64,000 nucleotides of DNA. It comes from Shewanella xiamenensis. GTDB taxonomy: Bacteria; Pseudomonadota; Gammaproteobacteria; Enterobacterales; Shewanellaceae. Under the pieces are notes generated by a model. It was not told the origin of the DNA. It saw nothing but the letters and a program-made list of their open reading frames with translations, and made no database searches. Both the position numbers and the translations under genes were made by a program. Positions 10,414-17,396 of this stretch are shown piece after piece; positions within the stretch are counted from its first letter, which is position 1, and each line of letters opens with the position of its first letter. The stretch lies in contig NZ_BMOP01000008.1 in NCBI RefSeq assembly GCF_014647135.1, positions 62,001 through 126,000 of the forward strand. The letters are read 5' to 3'.

Positions 10414-10803
10414 ATGAATAAAATCACCTTAAGCATGTTAGCAATCACATTGTCATTGAGTGCCCTGTACAGCCAAGCTGGATTTCAACCAACAACGGGC
10501 GAACCCCAATTACGTGGCGGCTTTCAAGGCCCCAGCGCACGGCAAATTATTCATGATGTCGTCAGTGCGCTCAATGCCAGCGATGACACTCAAGTGGAGT
10601 TAACCGGCCATATCATGTCTTCAATTGGCCACGATGATTATATTTTCCGTGACAGCACGGGAGAGATTAAAATTGAAATTGACGATGATCTGTGGCTCGG
10701 ACATACCGTCACGCCTAAAACCCAAGTCATTATTCGCGGTGAAGTGGATAAGGACTGGTCAGAAGTCACTATCGATGCCGACAGCATTCAACTCGTTCAA
10801 TAA
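10414..10803 (+). CDS. YgiW/YdeI (BOF) family periplasmic OB-fold protein
   Basis: 129 residues with a Sec signal peptide (MNKITLSMLAITLSLSALYS, cleavage near AGF). The mature part is a single bacterial OB-fold: GGFQGPSARQIIHDVVSALN, TQVELTGHIMSSIGHDDYIF, DSTGEIKIEIDDDLW, QVIIRGEVDKDWSEVTIDAD. The pattern of a Gly-His-rich strand, then 'F-x-D-S-T-G-x-I', then 'G-E-V-D-K' is typical of YgiW/YdeI stress-tolerance proteins, which have been linked to peroxide, metal or calcium response. It follows the two-component operon after 90 bases and has an AGAGGA ribosome site. Probably part of that regulon. Confidence 0.85.
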   Translation: MNKITLSMLAITLSLSALYSQAGFQPTTGEPQLRGGFQGPSARQIIHDVVSALNASDDTQVELTGHIMSSIGHDDYIFRDSTGEIKIEIDDDLWLGHTVTPKTQVIIRGEVDKDWSEVTIDADSIQLVQ

Positions 10804-10827
10804 CCGTATAAAAAAGCCCGAATAAAA

Positions 10828-10850
10828 AGCCAGCCTCATCTAGGCTGGCT
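10828..10850. terminator. Intrinsic terminator between convergent genes
   Basis: Nine-base perfect stem AGCCAGCCT / AGGCTGGCT with a 5-base loop. The A-run at 10824-10828 gives a good U-tract for minus-strand transcripts (the peroxiredoxin gene). The plus-strand side has only ATTGTTC after the stem, so it is weaker for the BOF gene. Confidence 0.75.
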
Positions 10851-10910
10851 ATTGTTCTCGCTCAAGCAAGCGGCACATCAGCCCCATAAGCGCAGGGGCA
10901 TCCGCTTATC

Positions 10911-11387
10911 TTAACTTAAAGCCGCCAACACCACTTCGGCCTTGCTCACCTCGAATGACTTAGGTGCTTCAACATTCAGTAACGTTACCACGCCATCATC
11001 GATAATCATCGCATAACGTTGTGAACGCACACCGCCAAAGCCAGCGGTATCCATCTCGAGTCCCAGCGCCTTAGTAAAGCTGGCGTCACCATCGGCAAGC
11101 ATCAGTAACTCAGACGCATTTTGCGCTTCGCCCCACGCTTTCATCACAAAGGCATCGTTTACCGATACACAGGCAATTAAATCAACGCCTTTGGCTTTAA
11201 ACTGATCGGCCAGCACCACATAACCTGGCAAATGTGCTTCAGAACAGGTTGGTGTGAAAGCACCAGGCACTGCAAACAATACCACTTTTTTTCCCGCGAA
11301 CAGCTCGGTAACTTGATGATTTACCATGCCATCTTTTGTTAGTTGGCTTAACGTCGCCGCTGGTAATTTTTGACCTTGAGCAATCAT
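10911..11387 (-). CDS. Peroxiredoxin (Prx5-like, AhpC/TSA superfamily)
   Basis: 158 residues, cytosolic, no signal peptide. Reduces hydrogen peroxide and organic hydroperoxides through a peroxidatic cysteine. The active site PGAFTPTCSEAHLPGY places that cysteine at residue 48, in the T-P-T-C-S form characteristic of Prx5. A second cysteine at residue 73 (DLIACVSVND) could act in resolution, but some Prx5-like proteins use glutathione and glutaredoxin instead. Other conserved parts are FVMKAWGEAQN and GFGGVRSQRYAMIIDDG. Length equals the family norm without the glutaredoxin fusion seen in Haemophilus. Single gene with a GGAAGAG ribosome site before ATG 11387. Confidence 0.9.
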   Translation of the reverse strand: MIAQGQKLPAATLSQLTKDGMVNHQVTELFAGKKVVLFAVPGAFTPTCSEAHLPGYVVLADQFKAKGVDLIACVSVNDAFVMKAWGEAQNASELLMLADGDASFTKALGLEMDTAGFGGVRSQRYAMIIDDGVVTLLNVEAPKSFEVSKAEVVLAALS

Positions 11388-11565
11388 GTCTCTCTTCCTT
11401 TAGTTAACGTAACTCGCCCATACTAGCCCGAATCCAACAGGATAAACACCGAGAGAAAAAGGGGGATTTGTAGCAGCGGAATCGATATTGCTATGCGGGA
11501 ACGCCTTAAAGGGAGGAGCAAAGTATACTGGTTAGGATGAGTCTAGGTTTCAGTGCTTAGCCAGC

Positions 11566-11868
11566 TTACTGTTTCGTCAGCATAAAACGGCGCAAATCTC
11601 TTTCCGCACGCATAACAAAAAGAATTCGAACCTTTTCATCGTCATACTTGTAAAAAACACGACATGGATTTACCACTACTTCACGATAATTGAGCCGCTC
11701 TAGTTCTGGTGGAATACGCCCAGAATCGGGAAAATCAACTAAACGCTCAACCTTTGCAAAAACCATTTGAACCAGTTGCTTGGCAGCAACGATATTTTCA
11801 AGTGCGATATATTCAGCAATATCATTCAGATCAGCTAAAGCAGGTTCCGTCCAAATTATTTCAGCCAT
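11566..11868 (-). CDS. RelE/ParE-family toxin
   Basis: 100 residues. Begins MAEIIWTEPALADLNDIAEY and ends ILFVMRAERDLRRFM, the N- and C-terminal signatures of the ParE branch of RelE/ParE toxins (WTxxALxDLxxIxxYI, VRILxVxxxxRD). ParE toxins inhibit gyrase, while RelE-type toxins cleave mRNA; which applies here cannot be read from the sequence. Its ATG overlaps the antitoxin gene by 13 bases, so the pair is translationally coupled. The antitoxin is upstream, the usual order for Phd/YefM systems. Confidence 0.85.
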   Translation of the reverse strand: MAEIIWTEPALADLNDIAEYIALENIVAAKQLVQMVFAKVERLVDFPDSGRIPPELERLNYREVVVNPCRVFYKYDDEKVRILFVMRAERDLRRFMLTKQ

Positions 11869-12113
11869 TTTGACATTCTGTCCTTAGCATCTTGATGGCT
11901 GACGACTTTTCCATCCGCTAAAGCTCGCTCACCACGTGCAATACCTTCAAGAATCGCCAAACGATTTTGCATAAACTCATAATCTTCTACATCAATAAGA
12001 TAAGCTGACGGTTTACCATGCTCAGTAATTAATACTGGTTCTTTGGTCTCATGCAGATCGGCAAGGATCTTAGTTGCTTGACGTTTTAGTGACGTCACGA
12101 GTTCCACTTTCAT
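11856..12113 (-). CDS. Phd/YefM-family antitoxin
   Basis: 85 residues. The N-terminal Phd/YefM fold is evident in LKRQATKILADLHETKEPVLITEHGKP-type spacing followed by SAYLIDVEDYEFM, the 'P-x-x-I-T-x-x-G-K-P-x-A-x-L' pattern of this family. The C-terminal tail (GERALADGKVVSHQDAKDRM) would wrap and neutralise the toxin. It should also bind its own promoter: a perfect 7-base inverted repeat lies 26 bases upstream of the ATG. First gene of the pair. Confidence 0.87.
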   Translation of the reverse strand: MKVELVTSLKRQATKILADLHETKEPVLITEHGKPSAYLIDVEDYEFMQNRLAILEGIARGERALADGKVVSHQDAKDRMSKWLK

Positions 12114-12138
12114 TTGAACAGCTCCCGAAAAACACTAA

Positions 12139-12158
12139 AGTGATACTATTCTATCACT
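12139..12158. promoter_or_regulatory. Probable antitoxin operator
   Basis: Perfect inverted repeat AGTGATA-6-TATCACT lying 26-45 bases before the antitoxin ATG. Its position over the promoter and its symmetry fit autorepression by the Phd/YefM dimer. The site is seen in the sequence; the function is inferred. Confidence 0.6.
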
Positions 12159-12181
12159 ATAAGCATAACAAGCTTTGAAAC

Positions 12182-12259
12182 GGCTAACGGCAAATGCAGC
12201 GCGCAGCGGATTGATTTCGTAGCCAGTGTTTTGCTGGCAATAAAATGCGTCTGTTAGCG
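12182..12259 (-). other. attC-like structured segment (tentative)
   Basis: On the minus strand the stop codon of the upstream orphan gene forms the start of CGCTAACAGACGC. About 70 bases later the sequence reads TTTGCCGTTAGCC, giving inverted ends GCTAAC / GTTAGC. In between is a small hairpin, GCCAG-7-CTGGC. A stop codon embedded in TAAC and a terminal GTTA are typical of integron cassette recombination sites, and both flanking genes face the same way. The core sites deviate from the strict consensus, only one copy is seen and there is no integrase in the window. Confidence 0.3.
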
Positions 12260-12583
12260 TCTGTAACTGCAAAGATGGGCAACCTCATCCTGTGTTTCTT
12301 GCGAAAACAGCGCCAATTGCTCATCAGTCAATACACCATGATGTTTCAAGGCTGCTATTTTAACGACCGCATTACTACGCTTAAGATCATCAAACATCTC
12401 AGCGATGGCATTATCTTCTTTGTTAATCACTTTCCAAAGAGCTAAGTAAGCCTCATGCTCCCGACCTTTACGGGTAGATGATATCTGCTCTATACGCTCA
12501 AAAATTGTCTCGCATGCCGAATTGAGCAAACTCTGTTTGAGGCTGCTGAGCCTCTTCCAATCTTTTTCAGATACAGATGACAT
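12254..12583 (-). CDS. Hypothetical protein of the accessory patch
   Basis: 109 residues, soluble, largely helical (KRLSSLKQSLLNSACETIFERI, ALWKVINKEDNAIAEMFDDL, SNAVVKIAALKHHGVLTDEQ). No family recognised. An AGGAGA site lies about 10 bases before ATG 12583, and the codon use looks genuine. The stop codon overlaps the attC-like segment. It lies upstream of the toxin-antitoxin pair on the same strand and may be a cassette gene of unknown function. Confidence 0.55.
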   Translation of the reverse strand: MSSVSEKDWKRLSSLKQSLLNSACETIFERIEQISSTRKGREHEAYLALWKVINKEDNAIAEMFDDLKRSNAVVKIAALKHHGVLTDEQLALFSQETQDEVAHLCSYRR

Positions 12584-12841
12584 CTGACTGTTCTCCTAAT
12601 ACATGAGGCTAATAAATGAGGTCGCCCAAGATAAAACAAGCACATAATGCACTTTAGATTTGCCTACAACTTACTCAGGCTAAAGTGGCTTGAATAGGGT
12701 CATTAAAAATACTTGGGCAGCATCATAGGCAAAATCGACGTTTTAAGATGGGTGTCCACTTTCTTCCTTCTTTATTCCTTTACTTGGAGATGTGCCCACT
12801 TCTTTCTGTCGTCACAGGGCAATGAGAAATGGGTCAATCAG

Positions 12842-13303
12842 CTAAGTAGTTACAACCCATGCATCGTTGTGCTGAAAATAATCAAACAGAAATACAGCTT
12901 GCTCCAAGCCATAAATAAAATGCTTTAATTCATTGAATTGCATACGTTCGCTCAACTCTACGCCCAAGTTTCCAATTAATACTTGGTTAGCCAATAACTC
13001 GTGAGCGGCATGGTTTCGATCTTTGACGACTTGCTTTAGTAGCTCTGTATAATCGGCTCGTAAACCAACAGTTTCTAGTTTTGCTCGCGACCGCCCAAGT
13101 GTGAGCTTTTCCGTTTCCGACTCAGGTATGCCAAAAGATTCCTCTAAAAGTTTTTTTAAGGCAAACTCGAGAATTTGTGCCGTACCAAGGTAAATTGAGA
13201 AACATTCTAAGAAGGACTTATCATTGTATTTCTCCATTCGCCGGAGTACTTCACTTTGTACATCGCTACCTGATAACTCTTCTTTTTCGTAGATCGAAGA
13301 CAT
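12842..13303 (-). CDS. Hypothetical soluble helical protein
   Basis: 153 residues if started at ATG 13303, which follows a GAAGGG ribosome site. The open frame extends further to 13606, but that part is Cys-rich, runs through a terminator hairpin and has no coding character, so it is rejected. The protein is acidic and helical, with RSRAKLETVGLRADYTELLKQ-like helices and a conserved-looking motif VKDRNHAAHELLA (R-N-x-x-A-H) resembling motifs in HEPN-like or MAE_28990-type helical proteins. That resemblance is weak and I do not assign a function. No partner nucleotidyltransferase gene is adjacent. Confidence 0.6.
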   Translation of the reverse strand: MSSIYEKEELSGSDVQSEVLRRMEKYNDKSFLECFSIYLGTAQILEFALKKLLEESFGIPESETEKLTLGRSRAKLETVGLRADYTELLKQVVKDRNHAAHELLANQVLIGNLGVELSERMQFNELKHFIYGLEQAVFLFDYFQHNDAWVVTT

Positions 13304-13609
13304 TACCCTTCCTTGTATACATAACGATTTATATCGTGCGCTTGCGCCTAATCTCACCTCTGAACACTTGGTAAAACTACACACAACCCACTGATTTAAA
13401 ATTTGATTTCCACAATAGCAAAAATCATTCTGGGTAGAAAGTGCGCAAATGCATGATTGCTGTTTGTTTTGCGGTGTGCATTTTGAAATAAAAAAGCAGC
13501 GTATCGATGGATACGCTGCCTTGTTAGGGTGAGACCGACTTCTTACTCTGCGTGCATAGTCAGTATGGCCTTTGATAAACTCAGTCAAATTGCATATCAA
13601 AATCAAATC
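13304..13609. other. Intergenic region with terminator
   Basis: 306 bases between two minus-strand genes. It contains the terminator at 13496-13519 and, to its left, an AT-rich stretch that probably carries the promoter of the 153-residue protein gene. No convincing open frame other than the upstream extension rejected for that gene. Confidence 0.5.
13496..13519 (-). terminator. Intrinsic terminator of the GlyGly-CTERM gene
   Basis: Ten-base perfect stem GCAGCGTATC / GATACGCTGC with a 4-base loop. On the minus strand it is followed by a run of six T residues. It lies about 90 bases past the stop codon of the GlyGly-CTERM protein gene. Confidence 0.85.
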
Positions 13610-14530
13610 TTAAATAAACTCTTCACGTTTACGCAGTACCGCCAACAGTCCTAGGCCAAGCAGAGCAAAGAAAGAAACAGCACCGCCTTCTTCGACAATA
13701 ATGACCTCACCAGAGCTATCGCGATCACGACTTTCTAGCGGCAAGGCATATAAGCCATCGGTATCATCGGCGCTAATGGTGGCGACAATATCGCTATAAC
13801 CAACCTCATAGACATCGATTAATACATCGTAGTGATCCGTTTGATAGCCAGTGTAGAGGGTGGTCAGCACTTCGTAATCATCCTGAGTCGAGTCACCGTA
13901 GATGGTAAACACGTCCGTGGTGTAGTAATGCACCCAAGGGCCACCGTTACGGCTGAGGTATAACTCGGCAAACAGGTCGGCGCGCTCATTAAGATATGCA
14001 CCAAACACATCTACATCGAAGGTTACGCTAAAGGTTTGATAAAACCCATCGTAATCAAAGTCTTCAAACAAACGGCTGCTGGCATCAAAAATCGCAAAGC
14101 TGTGATAAATAGGGGCGCGATAGGGATCTTCAGTGGCGGCGCTTGAACTGGGGATCGGCTGACTCGTATGTTTGGCGATCACTTGTTCGCGAGTCATGGG
14201 GGTTGCACCCATCAATTGTACTCGCTGAACATTCGCACCTTGTGCCGAGAAGGACGGCGCCAGCGATTTAACCGCAGCGGCAGTAGCTTCCGCTACACTT
14301 TGAGCGGGAGCCGACTGTTGCAATAGGCTTAAGGCTTGCTGCTCTTGCTTGACGGCTTGCTCGGCATCGGTCTTTTTCATCATCCCAATACTCGCTGCAC
14401 TAAAAGGCGCCAAGTTTGACTCGTCGCTCGGCTGCGCGCTTACCATTGTCGATGCCAGAAATGCACTGGCCAATACTACAGCCTTCACATAAGTCGTGGT
14501 TGCGATAACTTGTTGTTTCACTGTGTTCAT
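13610..14530 (-). CDS. GlyGly-CTERM sorting-domain protein
   Basis: 306 residues from ATG 14530 (MNTVKQQVIATTTYVKAVVL), preceded by GGGGTA; an upstream in-frame extension lacks a ribosome site. The signal peptide is cleaved near VSA-QPSDE. The body has a repetitive helical stretch (EQAVKQEQQALSLLQQSAPA) and then a beta-sandwich-like domain with VTFDVDVFGAYLNERADLFA and GPWVHYYTTDVFTIYGD. The C-terminus GGAVSFFALLGLGLLAVLRK is a tripartite sorting signal (Gly-Gly, hydrophobic helix, basic end) of the GlyGly-CTERM type, which in Shewanella and Vibrio is processed by rhombosortase and leads to surface delivery by type II secretion. The choice-of-anchor-like domain has no assigned function. Confidence 0.8.
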   Translation of the reverse strand: MNTVKQQVIATTTYVKAVVLASAFLASTMVSAQPSDESNLAPFSAASIGMMKKTDAEQAVKQEQQALSLLQQSAPAQSVAEATAAAVKSLAPSFSAQGANVQRVQLMGATPMTREQVIAKHTSQPIPSSSAATEDPYRAPIYHSFAIFDASSRLFEDFDYDGFYQTFSVTFDVDVFGAYLNERADLFAELYLSRNGGPWVHYYTTDVFTIYGDSTQDDYEVLTTLYTGYQTDHYDVLIDVYEVGYSDIVATISADDTDGLYALPLESRDRDSSGEVIIVEEGGAVSFFALLGLGLLAVLRKREEFI

Positions 14531-14890
14531 CTTGAATACCCCATTGGATAATCCGCTCAAATTGGTGACATTAGAGGGCACTCAAGGTGAACATAAGCTG
14601 AACATTAAAATCTGCTGTATTTCAGAGCAACACTGCTGTTCAGCCTTAATTCATCTGCTGTGGTTAACACTACTAATATGTCACAGGATATGACTCCTGA
14701 TATGTAAAGAGGTTCGATGAGGATTAACTCGATAAAATCTCACGAATCACAGTGAATTTTAAAGGAATTGTGTTTACCAATTGGCTGATCTCTATGTGTT
14801 TGTTATGGTGATGAGGTATTCTTAGTCGACTCGATAAGCTAACCAGCTCGCCACTTACTTAAGATCGCCGAACCTGTACGGGTAACAGAT
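14531..14890. promoter_or_regulatory. Divergent intergenic region
   Basis: 360 bases between the GlyGly-CTERM gene and the PepSY-PhoPQ-like operon; promoters for both should lie here. A CTGCTG motif recurs three times with its flanks (about 14610-14660: TCTGCTGTATTT, ACTGCTGTTCAG, TCTGCTGTGGTT). These could be direct-repeat binding sites for the adjacent OmpR-family regulator; this is only a guess from spacing. No gene seen. Confidence 0.4.
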
Positions 14891-15193
14891 ATGAAACTTG
14901 GTTTGACACTGACCCTAGTCGCTTGTTTATGTGCCTCCTTTGGCTGCATAGCGGGCAATGATAAACACGATGATCGCAATCAATCGCGCGACCAAGGCGT
15001 TAAGAATGAGCAGCGCCGCCTTGTGGTGAATAGTCCAGACCAAGCCGTGGCTATGGCGCAGCGTCAATATCGAGGCAAAGTGCTCAGCGTGCAGTCGAGC
15101 GGCTCAGGCTATCGCGTCAAAATCCTCAATAATGATGGCCAGGTTTTTTCAGTTTCGGTGGATGCCGCCACAGGACGCGTGTCGAGGAATTAA
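14891..15193 (+). CDS. Small exported PepSY-domain protein
   Basis: 100 residues. Signal sequence MKLGLTLTLVACLCASFGC; a lipobox-like FGC could make it a lipoprotein with Cys19. A short charged linker (NDKHDDRNQSRDQGVKNEQR) leads to a single PepSY unit: SPDQAVAMAQRQYRGKVLSV, then GYRVKILNNDGQVFSVSVDA and TGRVSRN. PepSY units are found in periplasmic proteins that modulate proteases or sensors. The gene ends one base before the response regulator ATG, so it is the first gene of a three-gene operon and probably feeds into the sensor kinase periplasmically (inference). Confidence 0.82.
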   Translation: MKLGLTLTLVACLCASFGCIAGNDKHDDRNQSRDQGVKNEQRRLVVNSPDQAVAMAQRQYRGKVLSVQSSGSGYRVKILNNDGQVFSVSVDAATGRVSRN

Positions 15194-15194
15194 T

Positions 15195-15890
15195 ATGCGA
15201 CTCTTACTCGTTGAAGACGACTTAGCACTGCAAGCCAACTTAAAACAACACTTGCTCGATGCCCATTACAGCATTGATGTCGCCAGCGACGGTGAAGAAG
15301 GCTTGTTTCAAGCCGTTGAATATAACTATGACGCCGCCATTATCGATGTCGGTTTACCTAAACTCGACGGTATTAGCCTTATCCGCCGCATTCGCCAAAA
15401 AGAGCGCGCTTTCCCGATCTTAATTTTAACCGCGCGCGACAGCTGGCAAGATAAAGTCGAAGGCCTCGATGCTGGTGCCGACGATTATCTCACTAAGCCC
15501 TTTCATCCCGAAGAATTAGTGGCTCGGCTCAAAGCCTTGATCCGCCGCTCGGCAGGTAAGGCAAGCCCAATCATCACTAACGGCCCCTTTAGTTTAAATA
15601 CCAGTAGCTTAGAGGTCCGCAAAGGGGACGAACTCGTCACGCTAAGCGGCTCTGAATACAAGCTATTTGAGATCTTTATGCTGCATCAAGGCGAAGTGAA
15701 ATCTAAAACAGCACTCACCGAACATATCTATGATCAGGATTTTGACCTCGACTCTAACGTCATCGAAGTCTTTATCCGCCGTTTACGCAAAAAGCTCGAC
15801 CCCGATAACCAATACAATTTGATCGAAACCCTGCGCGGGCAGGGCTATCGTTTAAGAGTCATTGCTCCTGAGCAAGGTACTGATGAGTAA
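15195..15890 (+). CDS. PhoP-like response regulator
   Basis: 231 residues from ATG 15195 (MRLLLVEDDLALQANLKQHL); the longer frame from 15132 would overlap the PepSY gene and is not used. Receiver with D8/D9, phospho-acceptor D51 in AAIIDVGLPKLDG and the lysine of YLTKPFHPEEL. Winged helix about 130-222 (LSGSEYKLFEIFMLHQGEVK, NVIEVFIRRLRKKLDP, IETLRGQGYRL). PhoP-type sequence. It is one base after the PepSY gene and overlaps the kinase ATG by 8 bases, so all three are one operon. Confidence 0.88.
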   Translation: MRLLLVEDDLALQANLKQHLLDAHYSIDVASDGEEGLFQAVEYNYDAAIIDVGLPKLDGISLIRRIRQKERAFPILILTARDSWQDKVEGLDAGADDYLTKPFHPEELVARLKALIRRSAGKASPIITNGPFSLNTSSLEVRKGDELVTLSGSEYKLFEIFMLHQGEVKSKTALTEHIYDQDFDLDSNVIEVFIRRLRKKLDPDNQYNLIETLRGQGYRLRVIAPEQGTDE

Positions 15891-17247
15891 GCGCGCGCTT
15901 GCCTGGCAGTTGCTCAACTCCTTAAAGACTCGGCTCGTCCTCAGTGCGCTGTTGTTTATATTAGTGCTGCTGCCGCTGATTGGGGTCGCCCTCAATGACG
16001 CCTTTGCTGAACAGGTAAAGAGTGCCGCTAAAAATGAGCTAAGTGCCTATGTATATTCAGTATTAGCGGTGACTGAAGTCGAAAATAAACGGATTTTTAT
16101 CCCTGAATTAGTGCTCGAGAACCGCTTTAACCTTATTCAATCAGGGCTTTATGCCATAGCCACCACCGAAGATGCGGAGCATAAACAGAGCATCGTCTGG
16201 CATTCGCAATCCTTTATGGGCATCACGCCACCAGCACAGTTCACCATTCCGCCAACGGGCCAAAGTGCCTTTGAGCAAATCGACCTCGCGGGCGCGCCAC
16301 ACCTTATCTATAGCTTTAGTGTGAGCTTTGCCAGCCTGAATGAAAATGTGCCAGTGACTATCCATATCATTAAAGATGAACATGAATTTCAGCAGCAGAT
16401 AGCTCAATTTAATCAACAGCTTTGGACTTGGTTACTGATCTTAATTCTCGTGATGCTGATATTTCAGCTGAGTTGGTTGATTTGGACCATTAGACCACTG
16501 GCACGCTTTACCCAAGAGCTGCATGATGTGGAACAGGGTAAATCAACCCAGCTGAGCAGCCAGTACCCCAGCGAGTTACAAGCGGTGGCGAGGCAGCTCA
16601 ATATCTTGCTCAATACCGAACAAACCCAGCGTAAGCGCTACCGCAACGCCCTTGCGGATTTAGCTCATAGTCTCAAAACACCACTGGCGGTGATTAAAAG
16701 TCAGGTGGATTTAAGTGAAGCCTCGAGTGAGCAAGTGTCGAACATCAGTCGCATCATCAGCCACCAGCTTAAACGCGCCCAAACTGCGGCGGCCGCCTCA
16801 TGGCATTTAGGGATTAAGGTTGATGAGGTGGCCAATAAACTGCTACGCACCTTAGCCAAGATTTATCGAGAACCGCAAATTAACCTCGGTGGCGAAATCG
16901 CTGAACAAGCGGTTTTTAAGGGCGATGAAGCCGATCTCACCGAGATTTTAGGTAACTTACTCGACAACGCCTGCAAAGCCGCTAAATCAACGGTCAAATT
17001 AACCGTCACTGGCGATGCTTATCAATTGCAACTTTGTATCGAAGATGACGGCCCAGGGATCAGCGAAACCCTGCAAACGCAAATCTTTGAGCGCGGGATC
17101 CGCGCCGATTCCTATCATCAAGGTAACGGCATAGGTTTAGCGATTGTCCGCGATTTAGTGGATAGCTATAACGGTCGAATTTCTGTTTCCCGCTCAGAAA
17201 ATTTAGGCGGAGCCAAGTTTACCGTTAACTTTACCCATTCTGCTTAA
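15883..17247 (+). CDS. PhoQ-like sensor histidine kinase
   Basis: 454 residues from ATG 15883, which overlaps the stop of the response regulator (ATGAGTAA). The first membrane segment is at about 17-40, the periplasmic sensor at about 41-178 and the second segment at 180-203 (WLLILILVMLIFQLSWLIW). The H-box is ALADLAHSLKTPLAVIKSQV with histidine 262, in the H-S-L-K-T-P form seen in PhoQ. N-box LLDNACKAAK, G1 EDDGPGI and G2 GNGIGLAIVRDL are intact. Probably paired with the upstream PepSY protein and regulator. Ligand unknown; acidic patches seen in PhoQ sensors are not obvious. Confidence 0.88.
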   Translation: MSKRALAWQLLNSLKTRLVLSALLFILVLLPLIGVALNDAFAEQVKSAAKNELSAYVYSVLAVTEVENKRIFIPELVLENRFNLIQSGLYAIATTEDAEHKQSIVWHSQSFMGITPPAQFTIPPTGQSAFEQIDLAGAPHLIYSFSVSFASLNENVPVTIHIIKDEHEFQQQIAQFNQQLWTWLLILILVMLIFQLSWLIWTIRPLARFTQELHDVEQGKSTQLSSQYPSELQAVARQLNILLNTEQTQRKRYRNALADLAHSLKTPLAVIKSQVDLSEASSEQVSNISRIISHQLKRAQTAAAASWHLGIKVDEVANKLLRTLAKIYREPQINLGGEIAEQAVFKGDEADLTEILGNLLDNACKAAKSTVKLTVTGDAYQLQLCIEDDGPGISETLQTQIFERGIRADSYHQGNGIGLAIVRDLVDSYNGRISVSRSENLGGAKFTVNFTHSA

Positions 17248-17396
17248 TCTTTTATTTTCAATGCCATATATCGTTTTATTGGTAAGAAAATAAATCTACA
17301 ACACGCTTTTGCCGCACAATATACTTTCAGCTTATGTTCATATTCACGCGCCTATGATGCCAATAACATCCGCAAATAGGATTATTGGAGCGAACC

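Noticed and set aside
11388..11565. Possible gene or element between peroxiredoxin and the toxin gene
   Set aside because: 178 bases with no open frame, hairpin or convincing attC end; treated as plain spacer.
12713..12928. 71-codon plus-strand frame
   Set aside because: Overlaps the end of the 153-residue protein gene, has no ribosome site and crosses repeat-like sequence.
13304..13606. N-terminal extension of the 153-residue protein frame to 13606
   Set aside because: It passes through the terminator hairpin at 13496-13519, is Cys/Arg-rich without coding character, and a good ribosome site exists at the internal ATG 13303.
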